A stretch of 64,000 nt of DNA from Cladorhizidae sp. MBARI D1340-BT2 (Eukaryota > Porifera > Demospongiae > Poecilosclerida > Cladorhizidae): the NCBI GenBank assembly GCA_028752905.1, contig JAQNBH010000019.1:1075001-1139000 (forward strand), in the 5' to 3' direction. Position numbers and translations under genes: made by a program. Positions 53,347 to 64,000 of this stretch are shown here, in pieces; the first letter of the stretch is position 1, and each line of letters opens with the position of its first letter. Under the pieces are notes generated by a model. It worked only from the letters and a program-made list of their open reading frames with translations. It made no database searches and had not been told where the DNA came from.

Positions 53347-56082
53347 GCTAAACATGTTAGCTTCGTAGATTATCCACACTTCACTGAATAGACTTGATGT
53401 ATAGCTATTAAGATAGGACTCTCTAAGTGCTCTCTCTTGATACCAAACATCCATATATTCTGCAGACTTCACTGTAATGGACTTGCAAGATAGGTATCTC
53501 TCAGTGTTCTCTATCTTGAGCTAAACATGTTAGCTTCATAGATTCTCCACACTTCACTGAATAGACTTGATATATAGCTCTAAAGGTAGGCCTCCCTCTG
53601 TTCTCTCTCTTGATACCAAACATCCGTATATTCTGCATACATAGAATCACAAGATAGGTTTCTCTATGTGTTCTCTATCTTGATGCTAAACAGGTTAGCT
53701 TCATAGATTCTCCACACTTCACTGTATAAACTTGATATATAGCTATTAAGATAGGTCTCTCCCTGTGCTCTCTGTTGATATCAAACATCCATAATATTCT
53801 GCACACTTCACTGTAATGGACTTGATATGATTCGAATGATAGGTTTCATTATGTGTTCTCTATCTTGATATTTGCCCTAATTTGGTCTATATATATGTTT
53901 CTCATTTCCCCCCCAAAAATCTTGTTATTTTGCCGTAAAGCTCATAACATTTCTACACTCTACCCCAAAAAGATAATTTTTATATCACCGGATAGCCCTT
54001 CTAATTATCTGTCTTTTATACGTGCCAAAATTTTGAGTACTCTAAGTATTAGCAAGTTATGGTGATTTGAAGTGGTAAGGTTTGCGATCTTTCCTGGCGT
54101 TTTCCAGTTGCCAAAGCGGTGGCCTGCCAGTGAAAAACCACTACATTTGTTGATAATCTGTTGACATGTTGCAGATAAGGGCCTTCTCTATCAGTTGACA
54201 AAATCTGGGACTTTGGTCTTGTTAATTAGGGCAGTTATGAATTGTACTCTTACTTGATGCTAAACATGTTAGCTTCGTAGATTATCCACACTTCACTGAA
54301 TAGACTTGATGTATAGCTATTAAGATAGGACTCTCTAAGTGCTCTCTCTTGATACCAAACATCCATATATTCTGCAGACTTCACTGTAATGGACTTGCAA
54401 GATAGGTATCTCTCAGTGTTCTCTATCTTGAGCTAAACATGTTAGCTTCATAGATTCTCCACACTTCACTGAATAGACTTGATATATAGTTCTAAAGGTA
54501 GGCCTCTCTCTGTTCTCTCTCTTGATACCAAACATCCGTATATTCTGCATACATAGAATCACAAGATAGGTTTCTCTATGTGTTCTCTATCTTGATGCTA
54601 AACAGGTTAGCTTCATAGATTCTCCACACTTCACTGTATAAACTTGATATATAGCTATTAAGATAGGTCTCTCCCTGTGCTCTCTGTTGATATCAAACAT
54701 CCATAATATTCTGCACACTTCACTGTAATGGACTTGATATGATTCGAATGATAGGTTTCATTATGTGTTCTCTATCTTGATATTTGCCCTAATTTGGTCT
54801 ATATATATGTTTCTCATTTTCCCCCCAAAAATCTTGTTATTTTGCCGTAAAGCTCATAACATTTCTACACTTTACCCCAAAAAGATAATTTTTATATCAC
54901 CGGATAGCCCTTCTAATTGTCTGTCTTTTGTATGTGTCAAAATTTTGAGTACTCTAAGTATTAGCAAGTTATGGTGATTTGAAGTGGTTAGGTTTGCGAT
55001 CTTTCCTGGCGTTTTCCAGTTGCCAAAGCGGTGGCCTGCCAGTGAAAAACCACTACATTTATTGATAATCTGTTGACATGTTGCAGATAAGGGCCTTCTC
55101 TATCAGTTGACAAAATCTGGGACTTTGGTCTTGTTAATTAGGGCAGTTATGAATTGTACTCTTACTTGATGCTAAACATGTTAGCTTCGTAGATTATCCA
55201 CACTTCACTGAATAGACTTGATGTATAGCTATTAAGATAGGACTCTCTAAGTGCTCTCTCTTGATACCAAACATCCATATATTCTGCAGACTTCACTGTA
55301 ATGGACTTGCAAGATAGGTATCTCTCAGTGTTCTCTATCTTGAGCTAAACATGTTAGCTTCATAGATTCTCCACACTTCACTGAATAGACTTGATATATA
55401 GCTCTAAAGGTAGGCCTCCCTCTGTTCTCTCTCTTGATACCAAACATCCGTATATTCTGCATACATAGAATCACAAGATAGGTTTCTCTATGTGTTCTCT
55501 ATCTTGATGCTAAACAGGTTAGCTTCATAGATTCTCCACACTTCACTGTATAAACTTGATATATAGCTATTAAGATAGGTCTCTCCCTGTGCTCTCTGTT
55601 GATATCAAACATCCATAATATTCTGCACACTTCACTGTAATGGACTTGATATGATTCGAATGATAGGTTTCATTATGTGTTCTCTATCTTGATATTTGCC
55701 CTAATTTGGTCTATATATATGTTTCTCATTTTCCCCCCAAAAATCTTGTTATTTTGCCGTAAAGCTCATAACTTTTCTACACTTTACCCCAAAATGATAA
55801 TTTTTATATCACCGGATAGCCCTTCTAATTGTCTGTCTTTTGTATGTGTCAAAATTTTGAGTACTCTAAGTATTAGCAAGTTATGGTGATTTGAAGTGGT
55901 TAGGTTTGCGATCTTTCCTGGCGTTTTCCAGTTGCCAAAGCGGTGGCCTGCCAGTGAAAAACCACTACATTTATTGATAATCTGTTGACATGTTGCAGAT
56001 AAGGGCCTTCTCTATCAGTTGACAAAATCTGGGACTTTGGTCTTGTTAATTAGGGCAGTTATGAATTGTACTCTTACTTGAT
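53347..56082 (+). repeat. Block IX copy 1: three-monomer higher-order unit (2736 bp)
   Basis: Starts are 53347, 54259 and 55171, all 912 bp. The D classes in order are AACATTT/CTCTACCCC/TTTATACG/ATTTGTTG, then AACATTT/ATTGTCTG/TATGTGTC/GGTTAGG, then AACTTTT/CCCCAAAATGAT/ATTGTCTG. B has TAGTTCT only in the second monomer and CTCCCTC in the first and third. Confidence 0.9.
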
Positions 56083-58818
56083 GCTAAACATGTTAGCTTC
56101 GTAGATTATCCACACTTCACTGAATAGACTTGATGTATAGCTATTAAGATAGGACTCTCTAAGTGCTCTCTCTTGATACCAAACATCCATATATTCTGCA
56201 GACTTCACTGTAATGGACTTGCAAGATAGGTATCTCTCAGTGTTCTCTATCTTGAGCTAAACATGTTAGCTTCATAGATTCTCCACACTTCACTGAATAG
56301 ACTTGATATATAGCTCTAAAGGTAGGCCTCCCTCTGTTCTCTCTCTTGATACCAAACATCCGTATATTCTGCATACATAGAATCACAAGATAGGTTTCTC
56401 TATGTGTTCTCTATCTTGATGCTAAACAGGTTAGCTTCATAGATTCTCCACACTTCACTGTATAAACTTGATATATAGCTATTAAGATAGGTCTCTCCCT
56501 GTGCTCTCTGTTGATATCAAACATCCATAATATTCTGCACACTTCACTGTAATGGACTTGATATGATTCGAATGATAGGTTTCATTATGTGTTCTCTATC
56601 TTGATATTTGCCCTAATTTGGTCTATATATATGTTTCTCATTTCCCCCCCAAAAATCTTGTTATTTTGCCGTAAAGCTCATAACATTTCTACACTCTACC
56701 CCAAAAAGATAATTTTTATATCACCGGATAGCCCTTCTAATTATCTGTCTTTTATACGTGCCAAAATTTTGAGTACTCTAAGTATTAGCAAGTTATGGTG
56801 ATTTGAAGTGGTAAGGTTTGCGATCTTTCCTGGCGTTTTCCAGTTGCCAAAGCGGTGGCCTGCCAGTGAAAAACCACTACATTTGTTGATAATCTGTTGA
56901 CATGTTGCAGATAAGGGCCTTCTCTATCAGTTGACAAAATCTGGGACTTTGGTCTTGTTAATTAGGGCAGTTATGAATTGTACTCTTACTTGATGCTAAA
57001 CATGTTAGCTTCGTAGATTATCCACACTTCACTGAATAGACTTGATGTATAGCTATTAAGATAGGACTCTCTAAGTGCTCTCTCTTGATACCAAACATCC
57101 ATATATTCTGCAGACTTCACTGTAATGGACTTGCAAGATAGGTATCTCTCAGTGTTCTCTATCTTGAGCTAAACATGTTAGCTTCATAGATTCTCCACAC
57201 TTCACTGAATAGACTTGATATATAGTTCTAAAGGTAGGCCTCTCTCTGTTCTCTCTCTTGATACCAAACATCCGTATATTCTGCATACATAGAATCACAA
57301 GATAGGTTTCTCTATGTGTTCTCTATCTTGATGCTAAACAGGTTAGCTTCATAGATTCTCCACACTTCACTGTATAAACTTGATATATAGCTATTAAGAT
57401 AGGTCTCTCCCTGTGCTCTCTGTTGATATCAAACATCCATAATATTCTGCACACTTCACTGTAATGGACTTGATATGATTCGAATGATAGGTTTCATTAT
57501 GTGTTCTCTATCTTGATATTTGCCCTAATTTGGTCTATATATATGTTTCTCATTTTCCCCCCAAAAATCTTGTTATTTTGCCGTAAAGCTCATAACATTT
57601 CTACACTTTACCCCAAAAAGATAATTTTTATATCACCGGATAGCCCTTCTAATTGTCTGTCTTTTGTATGTGTCAAAATTTTGAGTACTCTAAGTATTAG
57701 CAAGTTATGGTGATTTGAAGTGGTTAGGTTTGCGATCTTTCCTGGCGTTTTCCAGTTGCCAAAGCGGTGGCCTGCCAGTGAAAAACCACTACATTTATTG
57801 ATAATCTGTTGACATGTTGCAGATAAGGGCCTTCTCTATCAGTTGACAAAATCTGGGACTTTGGTCTTGTTAATTAGGGCAGTTATGAATTGTACTCTTA
57901 CTTGATGCTAAACATGTTAGCTTCGTAGATTATCCACACTTCACTGAATAGACTTGATGTATAGCTATTAAGATAGGACTCTCTAAGTGCTCTCTCTTGA
58001 TACCAAACATCCATATATTCTGCAGACTTCACTGTAATGGACTTGCAAGATAGGTATCTCTCAGTGTTCTCTATCTTGAGCTAAACATGTTAGCTTCATA
58101 GATTCTCCACACTTCACTGAATAGACTTGATATATAGCTCTAAAGGTAGGCCTCCCTCTGTTCTCTCTCTTGATACCAAACATCCGTATATTCTGCATAC
58201 ATAGAATCACAAGATAGGTTTCTCTATGTGTTCTCTATCTTGATGCTAAACAGGTTAGCTTCATAGATTCTCCACACTTCACTGTATAAACTTGATATAT
58301 AGCTATTAAGATAGGTCTCTCCCTGTGCTCTCTGTTGATATCAAACATCCATAATATTCTGCACACTTCACTGTAATGGACTTGATATGATTCGAATGAT
58401 AGGTTTCATTATGTGTTCTCTATCTTGATATTTGCCCTAATTTGGTCTATATATATGTTTCTCATTTTCCCCCCAAAAATCTTGTTATTTTGCCGTAAAG
58501 CTCATAACTTTTCTACACTTTACCCCAAAATGATAATTTTTATATCACCGGATAGCCCTTCTAATTGTCTGTCTTTTGTATGTGTCAAAATTTTGAGTAC
58601 TCTAAGTATTAGCAAGTTATGGTGATTTGAAGTGGTTAGGTTTGCGATCTTTCCTGGCGTTTTCCAGTTGCCAAAGCGGTGGCCTGCCAGTGAAAAACCA
58701 CTACATTTATTGATAATCTGTTGACATGTTGCAGATAAGGGCCTTCTCTATCAGTTGACAAAATCTGGGACTTTGGTCTTGTTAATTAGGGCAGTTATGA
58801 ATTGTACTCTTACTTGAT
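56083..58818 (+). repeat. Block IX copy 2: three-monomer higher-order unit (2736 bp)
   Basis: Starts are 56083, 56995 and 57907. It matches copy 1 at every marker I checked, with the same spacing throughout. It is among the most homogeneous parts of the window. Confidence 0.9.
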
Positions 58819-61554
58819 GCTAAACATGTTAGCTTCGTAGATTATCCACACTTCACTGAATAGACTTGATGTATAGCTATTAAGATAGGACTCTCTAAGT
58901 GCTCTCTCTTGATACCAAACATCCATATATTCTGCAGACTTCACTGTAATGGACTTGCAAGATAGTTATCTCTCAGTGTTCTCTATCTTGAGCTAAACAT
59001 GTTAGCTTCATAGATTCTCCACACTTCACTGAATAGACTTGATATATAGCTCTAAAGGTAGGCCTCCCTCTGTTCTCTCTCTTGATACCAAACATCCGTA
59101 TATTCTGCATACATAGAATCACAAGATAGGTTTCTCTATGTGTTCTCTATCTTGATGCTAAACAGGTTAGCTTCATAGATTCTCCACACTTCACTGTATA
59201 AACTTGATATATAGCTATTAAGATAGGTCTCTCCCTGTGCTCTCTGTTGATATCAAACATCCATAATATTCTGCACACTTCACTGTAATGGACTTGATAT
59301 GATTCGAATGATAGGTTTCATTATGTGTTCTCTATCTTGATATTTGCCCTAATTTGGTCTATATATATGTTTCTCATTTCCCCCCCAAAAATCTTGTTAT
59401 TTTGCCGTAAAGCTCATAACATTTCTACACTCTACCCCAAAAAGATAATTTTTATATCACCGGATAGCCCTTCTAATTATCTGTCTTTTATACGTGCCAA
59501 AATTTTGAGTACTCTAAGTATTAGCAAGTTATGGTGATTTGAAGTGGTAAGGTTTGCGATCTTTCCTGGCGTTTTCCAGTTGCCAAAGCGGTGGCCTGCC
59601 AGTGAAAAACCACTACATTTGTTGATAATCTGTTGACATGTTGCAGATAAGGGCCTTCTCTATCAGTTGACAAAATCTGGGACTTTGGTCTTGTTAATTA
59701 GGGCAGTTATGAATTGTACTCTTACTTGATGCTAAACATGTTAGCTTCGTAGATTATCCACACTTCACTGAATAGACTTGATGTATAGCTATTAAGATAG
59801 GACTCTCTAAGTGCTCTCTCTTGATACCAAACATCCATATATTCTGCAGACTTCACTGTAATGGACTTGCAAGATAGGTATCTCTCAGTGTTCTCTATCT
59901 TGAGCTAAACATGTTAGCTTCATAGATTCTCCACACTTCACTGAATAGACTTGATATATAGTTCTAAAGGTAGGCCTCTCTCTGTTCTCTCTCTTGATAC
60001 CAAACATCCGTATATTCTGCATACATAGAATCACAAGATAGGTTTCTCTATGTGTTCTCTATCTTGATGCTAAACAGGTTAGCTTCATAGATTCTCCACA
60101 CTTCACTGTATAAACTTGATATATAGCTATTAAGATAGGTCTCTCCCTGTGCTCTCTGTTGATATCAAACATCCATAATATTCTGCACACTTCACTGTAA
60201 TGGACTTGATATGATTCGAATGATAGGTTTCATTATGTGTTCTCTATCTTGATATTTGCCCTAATTTGGTCTATATATATGTTTCTCATTTTCCCCCCAA
60301 AAATCTTGTTATTTTGCCGTAAAGCTCATAACATTTCTACACTTTACCCCAAAAAGATAATTTTTATATCACCGGATAGCCCTTCTAATTGTCTGTCTTT
60401 TGTATGTGTCAAAATTTTGAGTACTCTAAGTATTAGCAAGTTATGGTGATTTGAAGTGGTTAGGTTTGCGATCTTTCCTGGCGTTTTCCAGTTGCCAAAG
60501 CGGTGGCCTGCCAGTGAAAAACCACTACATTTATTGATAATCTGTTGACATGTTGCAGATAAGGGCCTTCTCTATCAGTTGACAAAATCTGGGACTTTGG
60601 TCTTGTTAATTAGGGCAGTTATGAATTGTACTCTTACTTGATGCTAAACATGTTAGCTTCGTAGATTATCCACACTTCACTGAATAGACTTGATGTATAG
60701 CTATTAAGATAGGACTCTCTAAGTGCTCTCTCTTGATACCAAACATCCATATATTCTGCAGACTTCACTGTAATGGACTTGCAAGATAGGTATCTCTCAG
60801 TGTTCTCTATCTTGAGCTAAACATGTTAGCTTCATAGATTCTCCACACTTCACTGAATAGACTTGATATATAGCTCTAAAGGTAGGCCTCCCTCTGTTCT
60901 CTCTCTTGATACCAAACATCCGTATATTCTGCATACATAGAATCACAAGATAGGTTTCTCTATGTGTTCTCTATCTTGATGCTAAACAGGTTAGCTTCAT
61001 AGATTCTCCACACTTCACTGTATAAACTTGATATATAGCTATTAAGATAGGTCTCTCCCTGTGCTCTCTGTTGATATCAAACATCCATAATATTCTGCAC
61101 ACTTCACTGTAATGGACTTGATATGATTCGAATGATAGGTTTCATTATGTGTTCTCTATCTTGATATTTGCCCTAATTTGGTCTATATATATGTTTCTCA
61201 TTTTCCCCCCAAAAATCTTGTTATTTTGCCGTAAAGCTCATAACTTTTCTACACTTTACCCCAAAATGATAATTTTTATATCACCGGATAGCCCTTCTAA
61301 TTGTCTGTCTTTTGTATGTGTCAAAATTTTGAGTACTCTAAGTATTAGCAAGTTATGGTGATTTGAAGTGGTTAGGTTTGCGATCTTTCCTGGCGTTTTC
61401 CAGTTGCCAAAGCGGTGGCCTGCCAGTGAAAAACCACTACATTTATTGATAATCTGTTGACATGTTGCAGATAAGGGCCTTCTCTATCAGTTGACAAAAT
61501 CTGGGACTTTGGTCTTGTTAATTAGGGCAGTTATGAATTGTACTCTTACTTGAT
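58819..61554 (+). repeat. Block IX copy 3: three-monomer higher-order unit (2736 bp)
   Basis: Starts are 58819, 59731 and 60643. The only difference from copies 1 and 2 that I noticed is GATAGTTATC for GATAGGTATC (T at 58966). The same T recurs one unit later at 61702, so copy 3 and what follows it share a more recent template. Confidence 0.9.
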
Positions 61555-63378
61555 GCTAAACATGTTAGCTTCGTAGATTATCCACACTTCACTGAATAGA
61601 CTTGATGTATAGCTATTAAGATAGGACTCTCTAAGTGCTCTCTCTTGATACCAAACATCCATATATTCTGCAGACTTCACTGTAATGGACTTGCAAGATA
61701 GTTATCTCTCAGTGTTCTCTATCTTGAGCTAAACATGTTAGCTTCATAGATTCTCCACACTTCACTGAATAGACTTGATATATAGCTCTAAAGGTAGGCC
61801 TCCCTCTGTTCTCTCTCTTGATACCAAACATCCGTATATTCTGCATACATAGAATCACAAGATAGGTTTCTCTATGTGTTCTCTATCTTGATGCTAAACA
61901 GGTTAGCTTCATAGATTCTCCACACTTCACTGTATAAACTTGATATATAGCTATTAAGATAGGTCTCTCCCTGTGCTCTCTGTTGATATCAAACATCCAT
62001 AATATTCTGCACACTTCACTGTAATGGACTTGATATGATTCGAATGATAGGTTTCATTATGTGTTCTCTATCTTGATATTTGCCCTAATTTGGTCTATAT
62101 ATATGTTTCTCATTTTCCCCCCAAAAATCTTGTTATTTTGCCGTAAAGCTCATAACATTTCTACACTCTACCCGAAAAAGATAATTTTTATATCACCGGA
62201 TAGCCCTTCTAATTATCTGTCTTTTATACGTGCAAAAATTTTGAGTACTCTAAGTATTAGCAAGTTATGGTGATTTGAAGTGGTAAGGTTTGCGATCTTT
62301 CCTGGCGTTTTCCAGTTGCCAAAGCGGTGGCCTGCCAGTGAAAAACCACTACATTTGTTGATAATCTGTTGACATGTTGCAGATAAGGGCCTTCTCTATC
62401 AGTTGACAAAATCTGGGACTTTGGTCTTGTTAATTAGGGCAGTTATGAATTGTACTCTTACTTGATGCTAAACATGTTAGCTTCGTAGATTATCCACACT
62501 TCACTGAATAGACTTGATGTATAGCTATTAAGATAGGACTCTCTAAGTGCTCTCTCTTGATACCAAACATCCATATATTCTGCAGACTTCACTGTAATGG
62601 ACTTGCAAGATAGGTATCTCTCAGTGTTCTCTATCTTGAGCTAAACATGTTAGCTTCATAGATTCTCCACACTTCACTGAATAGACTTGATATATAGTTC
62701 TAAAGGTAGGCCTCTCTCTGTTCTCTCTCTTGATACCAAACATCCGTATATTCTGCATACATAGAATCACAAGATAGGTTTCTCTATGTGTTCTCTATCT
62801 TGATGCTAAACAGGTTAGCTTCATAGATTCTCCACACTTCACTGTATAAACTTGATATATAGCTATTAAGATAGGTCTCTCCCTGTGCTCTCTGTTGATA
62901 TCAAACATCCATAATATTCTGCACACTTCACTGTAATGGACTTGATATGATTCGAATGATAGGTTTCATTATGTGTTCTCTATCTTGATATTTGCCCTAA
63001 TTTGGTCTATATATATGTTTCTCATTTCCCCCCAAAAAATCTTGTTATTTTGCCGTAAAGCTCATAACATTTCTACACTTTACCCCAAAAAGATAATTTT
63101 TATATCATCGGATAGCCCTTCTAATTGTCTGTCTTTTGTATGTGTCAAAATTTTGAGTACTCTAAGTATTAGCAAGTTATGGTGATTTGAAGTGGTTAGA
63201 TTTGCGATCTTTCCTGGCGTTTTCCAGTTGCCAAAGCGGTGGCCTGCCAGTGAAAAACCACTACATTTATTGATAATCTGTTGACATGTTGCAGATAAGG
63301 GCCTTCTCTATCAGTTGACAAAATCTGGGACTTTGGTCTTGTTAATTAGGGCAGTTATGAATTGTACTCTTACTTGAT
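61555..63378 (+). repeat. Block X: two further 912-bp monomers, diverging from the 2736-bp unit
   Basis: Starts are 61555 and 62467. The first D has CCCGAAAAAG, as in the copy near 52140, and TGCAAAAA; the second has TCATCGG and GGTTAGA. The class order still follows the block IX pattern, but private mutations have accumulated. Confidence 0.85.
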
Positions 63379-64000
63379 GCTAAACATGTTAGCTTCGTAG
63401 ATTATCCACACTTCACTGAATAGACTTGATGTATAGCTATTAAGATAGGACTCTCTAAGTGCTCTCTCTTGATACCAAACATCCATATATTCTGCAGACT
63501 TCACTGTAATGGACTTGCAAGATAGGTATCTCTCAGTGTTCTCTATCTTGAGCTAAACATGTTAGCTTCATAGATTCTCCACACTTCACTGAATAGACTT
63601 GATATATAGCTCTAAAGGTAGGCCTCCCTCTGTTCTCTCTCTTGATACCAAACATCCGTATATTCTGCATACATAGAATCACAAGATAGGTTTCTCTATG
63701 TGTTCTCTATCTTGATGCTAAACAGGTTAGCTTCATAGATTCTCCATACTTCACTGTATAAACTTGATATATAGCTATTAAGATAGGTCTCTCCCTGTGC
63801 TCTCTGTTGATATCAAACATCCATAATATTCTGCACACTTCACTGTAATGGACTTGATATGATTCGAATGATAGGTTTCATTATGTGTTCTCTATCTTGA
63901 TATTTGCCCTAATTTGGTCTATATATATGTTTCTCATTTCCCCCCCAAAAATCTTGTTATTTTGCCGTAAAGCTCATAACTTTTCTACACTTTACCCCAA
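63379..64000 (+). repeat. Partial monomer at right window edge (A-B-C and start of D)
   Basis: A starts at 63379, B at 63552 and C at 63717; D starts at 63902 and is cut by the window end. It has TATATATATG, so it is the 912-bp form, and a private CTCCATACTTC in C. The array clearly continues beyond the window. Confidence 0.93.

Larger units (their letters stand above)
1..64000. repeat. Satellite DNA array, ~908-912 bp monomer, fills the window
   Basis: The same ~0.9 kb sequence recurs head-to-tail from first to last base, always in one orientation. Using the motif GCTAAACATGTTAGCTTCG as the monomer start, there are 70 starts from 721 to 63379, giving 69 complete monomers. Spacings are 908 bp (commonest on the left), 910 or 911 bp (small indels), 912 bp (right third) and 823 bp once. 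Copies differ at scattered diagnostic sites and are otherwise very similar. No stretch of 300 bases or more falls outside the repeat, and neither array edge is reached. I do not recognise the family. A eukaryotic heterochromatic satellite is the only reading I find plausible; centromeric location is inference. Confidence 0.98.

Noticed and set aside
43837..63185. An open frame of 70 codons on the + strand recurring in each 912-bp monomer (and 64-codon versions at 5770 and 13039), hydrophobic at its start
   Set aside because: Each begins at GTG, not ATG; the nearby in-register ATG runs into a stop after five codons. The frame lies across C and D, exists only because of the 4-bp TA expansion or a one-base deletion, and differs between copies without any sign of frame conservation. 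It is a repeat by-product.
1..64000. CRISPR array, because of regularly spaced near-identical repeats
   Set aside because: Spacing is ~909 bp, the 'spacers' are themselves conserved between units, and there are no cas genes. The internal ~87-bp periodicity consists of diverged copies without unique spacers.
1..64000. Assembly artefact: one monomer expanded computationally
   Set aside because: Monomers fall into many classes with private substitutions, small indels and a unique 85-bp deletion, which a collapsed-and-copied assembly would not produce. Exact copy number in the most homogeneous zone (53347-61554) still needs read support.

Overview
The whole 64 kb window is one uninterrupted tandem (satellite) DNA array. 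I find no protein gene, RNA gene, CRISPR array or intact mobile element, and no unique flanking sequence at either end. Such a long array of ~0.9 kb monomers with higher-order structure is typical of eukaryotic heterochromatin (centromeric, pericentromeric, subtelomeric or sex-chromosome). I do not recognise the satellite family and cannot name the species. CpG is scarce (9 sites per 908-bp reference monomer, about 0.3 of expectation by rough hand count), and several CpGs vary as TpG/CpA between copies. This suggests a genome that methylates CpG, such as a vertebrate, a plant or some other methylating lineage.

The monomer, phased on the GCTAAACATGTTAGCTTCG start, is 908 bp in the left two thirds and mostly 912 bp on the right. 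The window holds 69 complete monomers (721-63378) plus a 720-bp partial at the left edge and a 622-bp partial at the right edge. Each monomer has four parts: A (173 bp), B (165 bp) and C (185 bp) are diverged copies of one another, and each is built from two ~82-89 bp half-units; D (385 bp) is unrelated to them. Inside D, a 357-bp stretch is bounded by perfect 10-bp inverted repeats (TGCCCTAATT ... AATTAGGGCA). I read it as a fossil MITE-like insertion that was amplified with the satellite.

Above the monomer there are patches of higher-order repeat. These are a 2727-bp repeat at the left end (1-1902 = 2728-4629), a ~4.9 kb segment repeated 7269 bp downstream (4786-9690 = 12055-16959), a 4-monomer unit of 3635 bp (22526-29795), a 3-monomer unit of 2724 bp (36067-41514), a 41.5-53.3 kb zone mixing 908- and 912-bp monomers, and a nearly identical 3-monomer unit of 2736 bp present three times (53347-61554). 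One monomer (33428-34250) has lost exactly one 85-bp half-unit. Together these record repeated unequal exchange at three scales: half-unit, monomer and multi-monomer block.

Nothing here works together as genes. Any function would be structural, for example chromatin, centromere or transcribed satellite RNA. The sequence features worth testing are the conserved dyads, the constant-length C/A tracts and the transposon-like inverted repeats. Comparisons between monomers were made by reading diagnostic variants, not by alignment, so statements of identity apply to the markers inspected.
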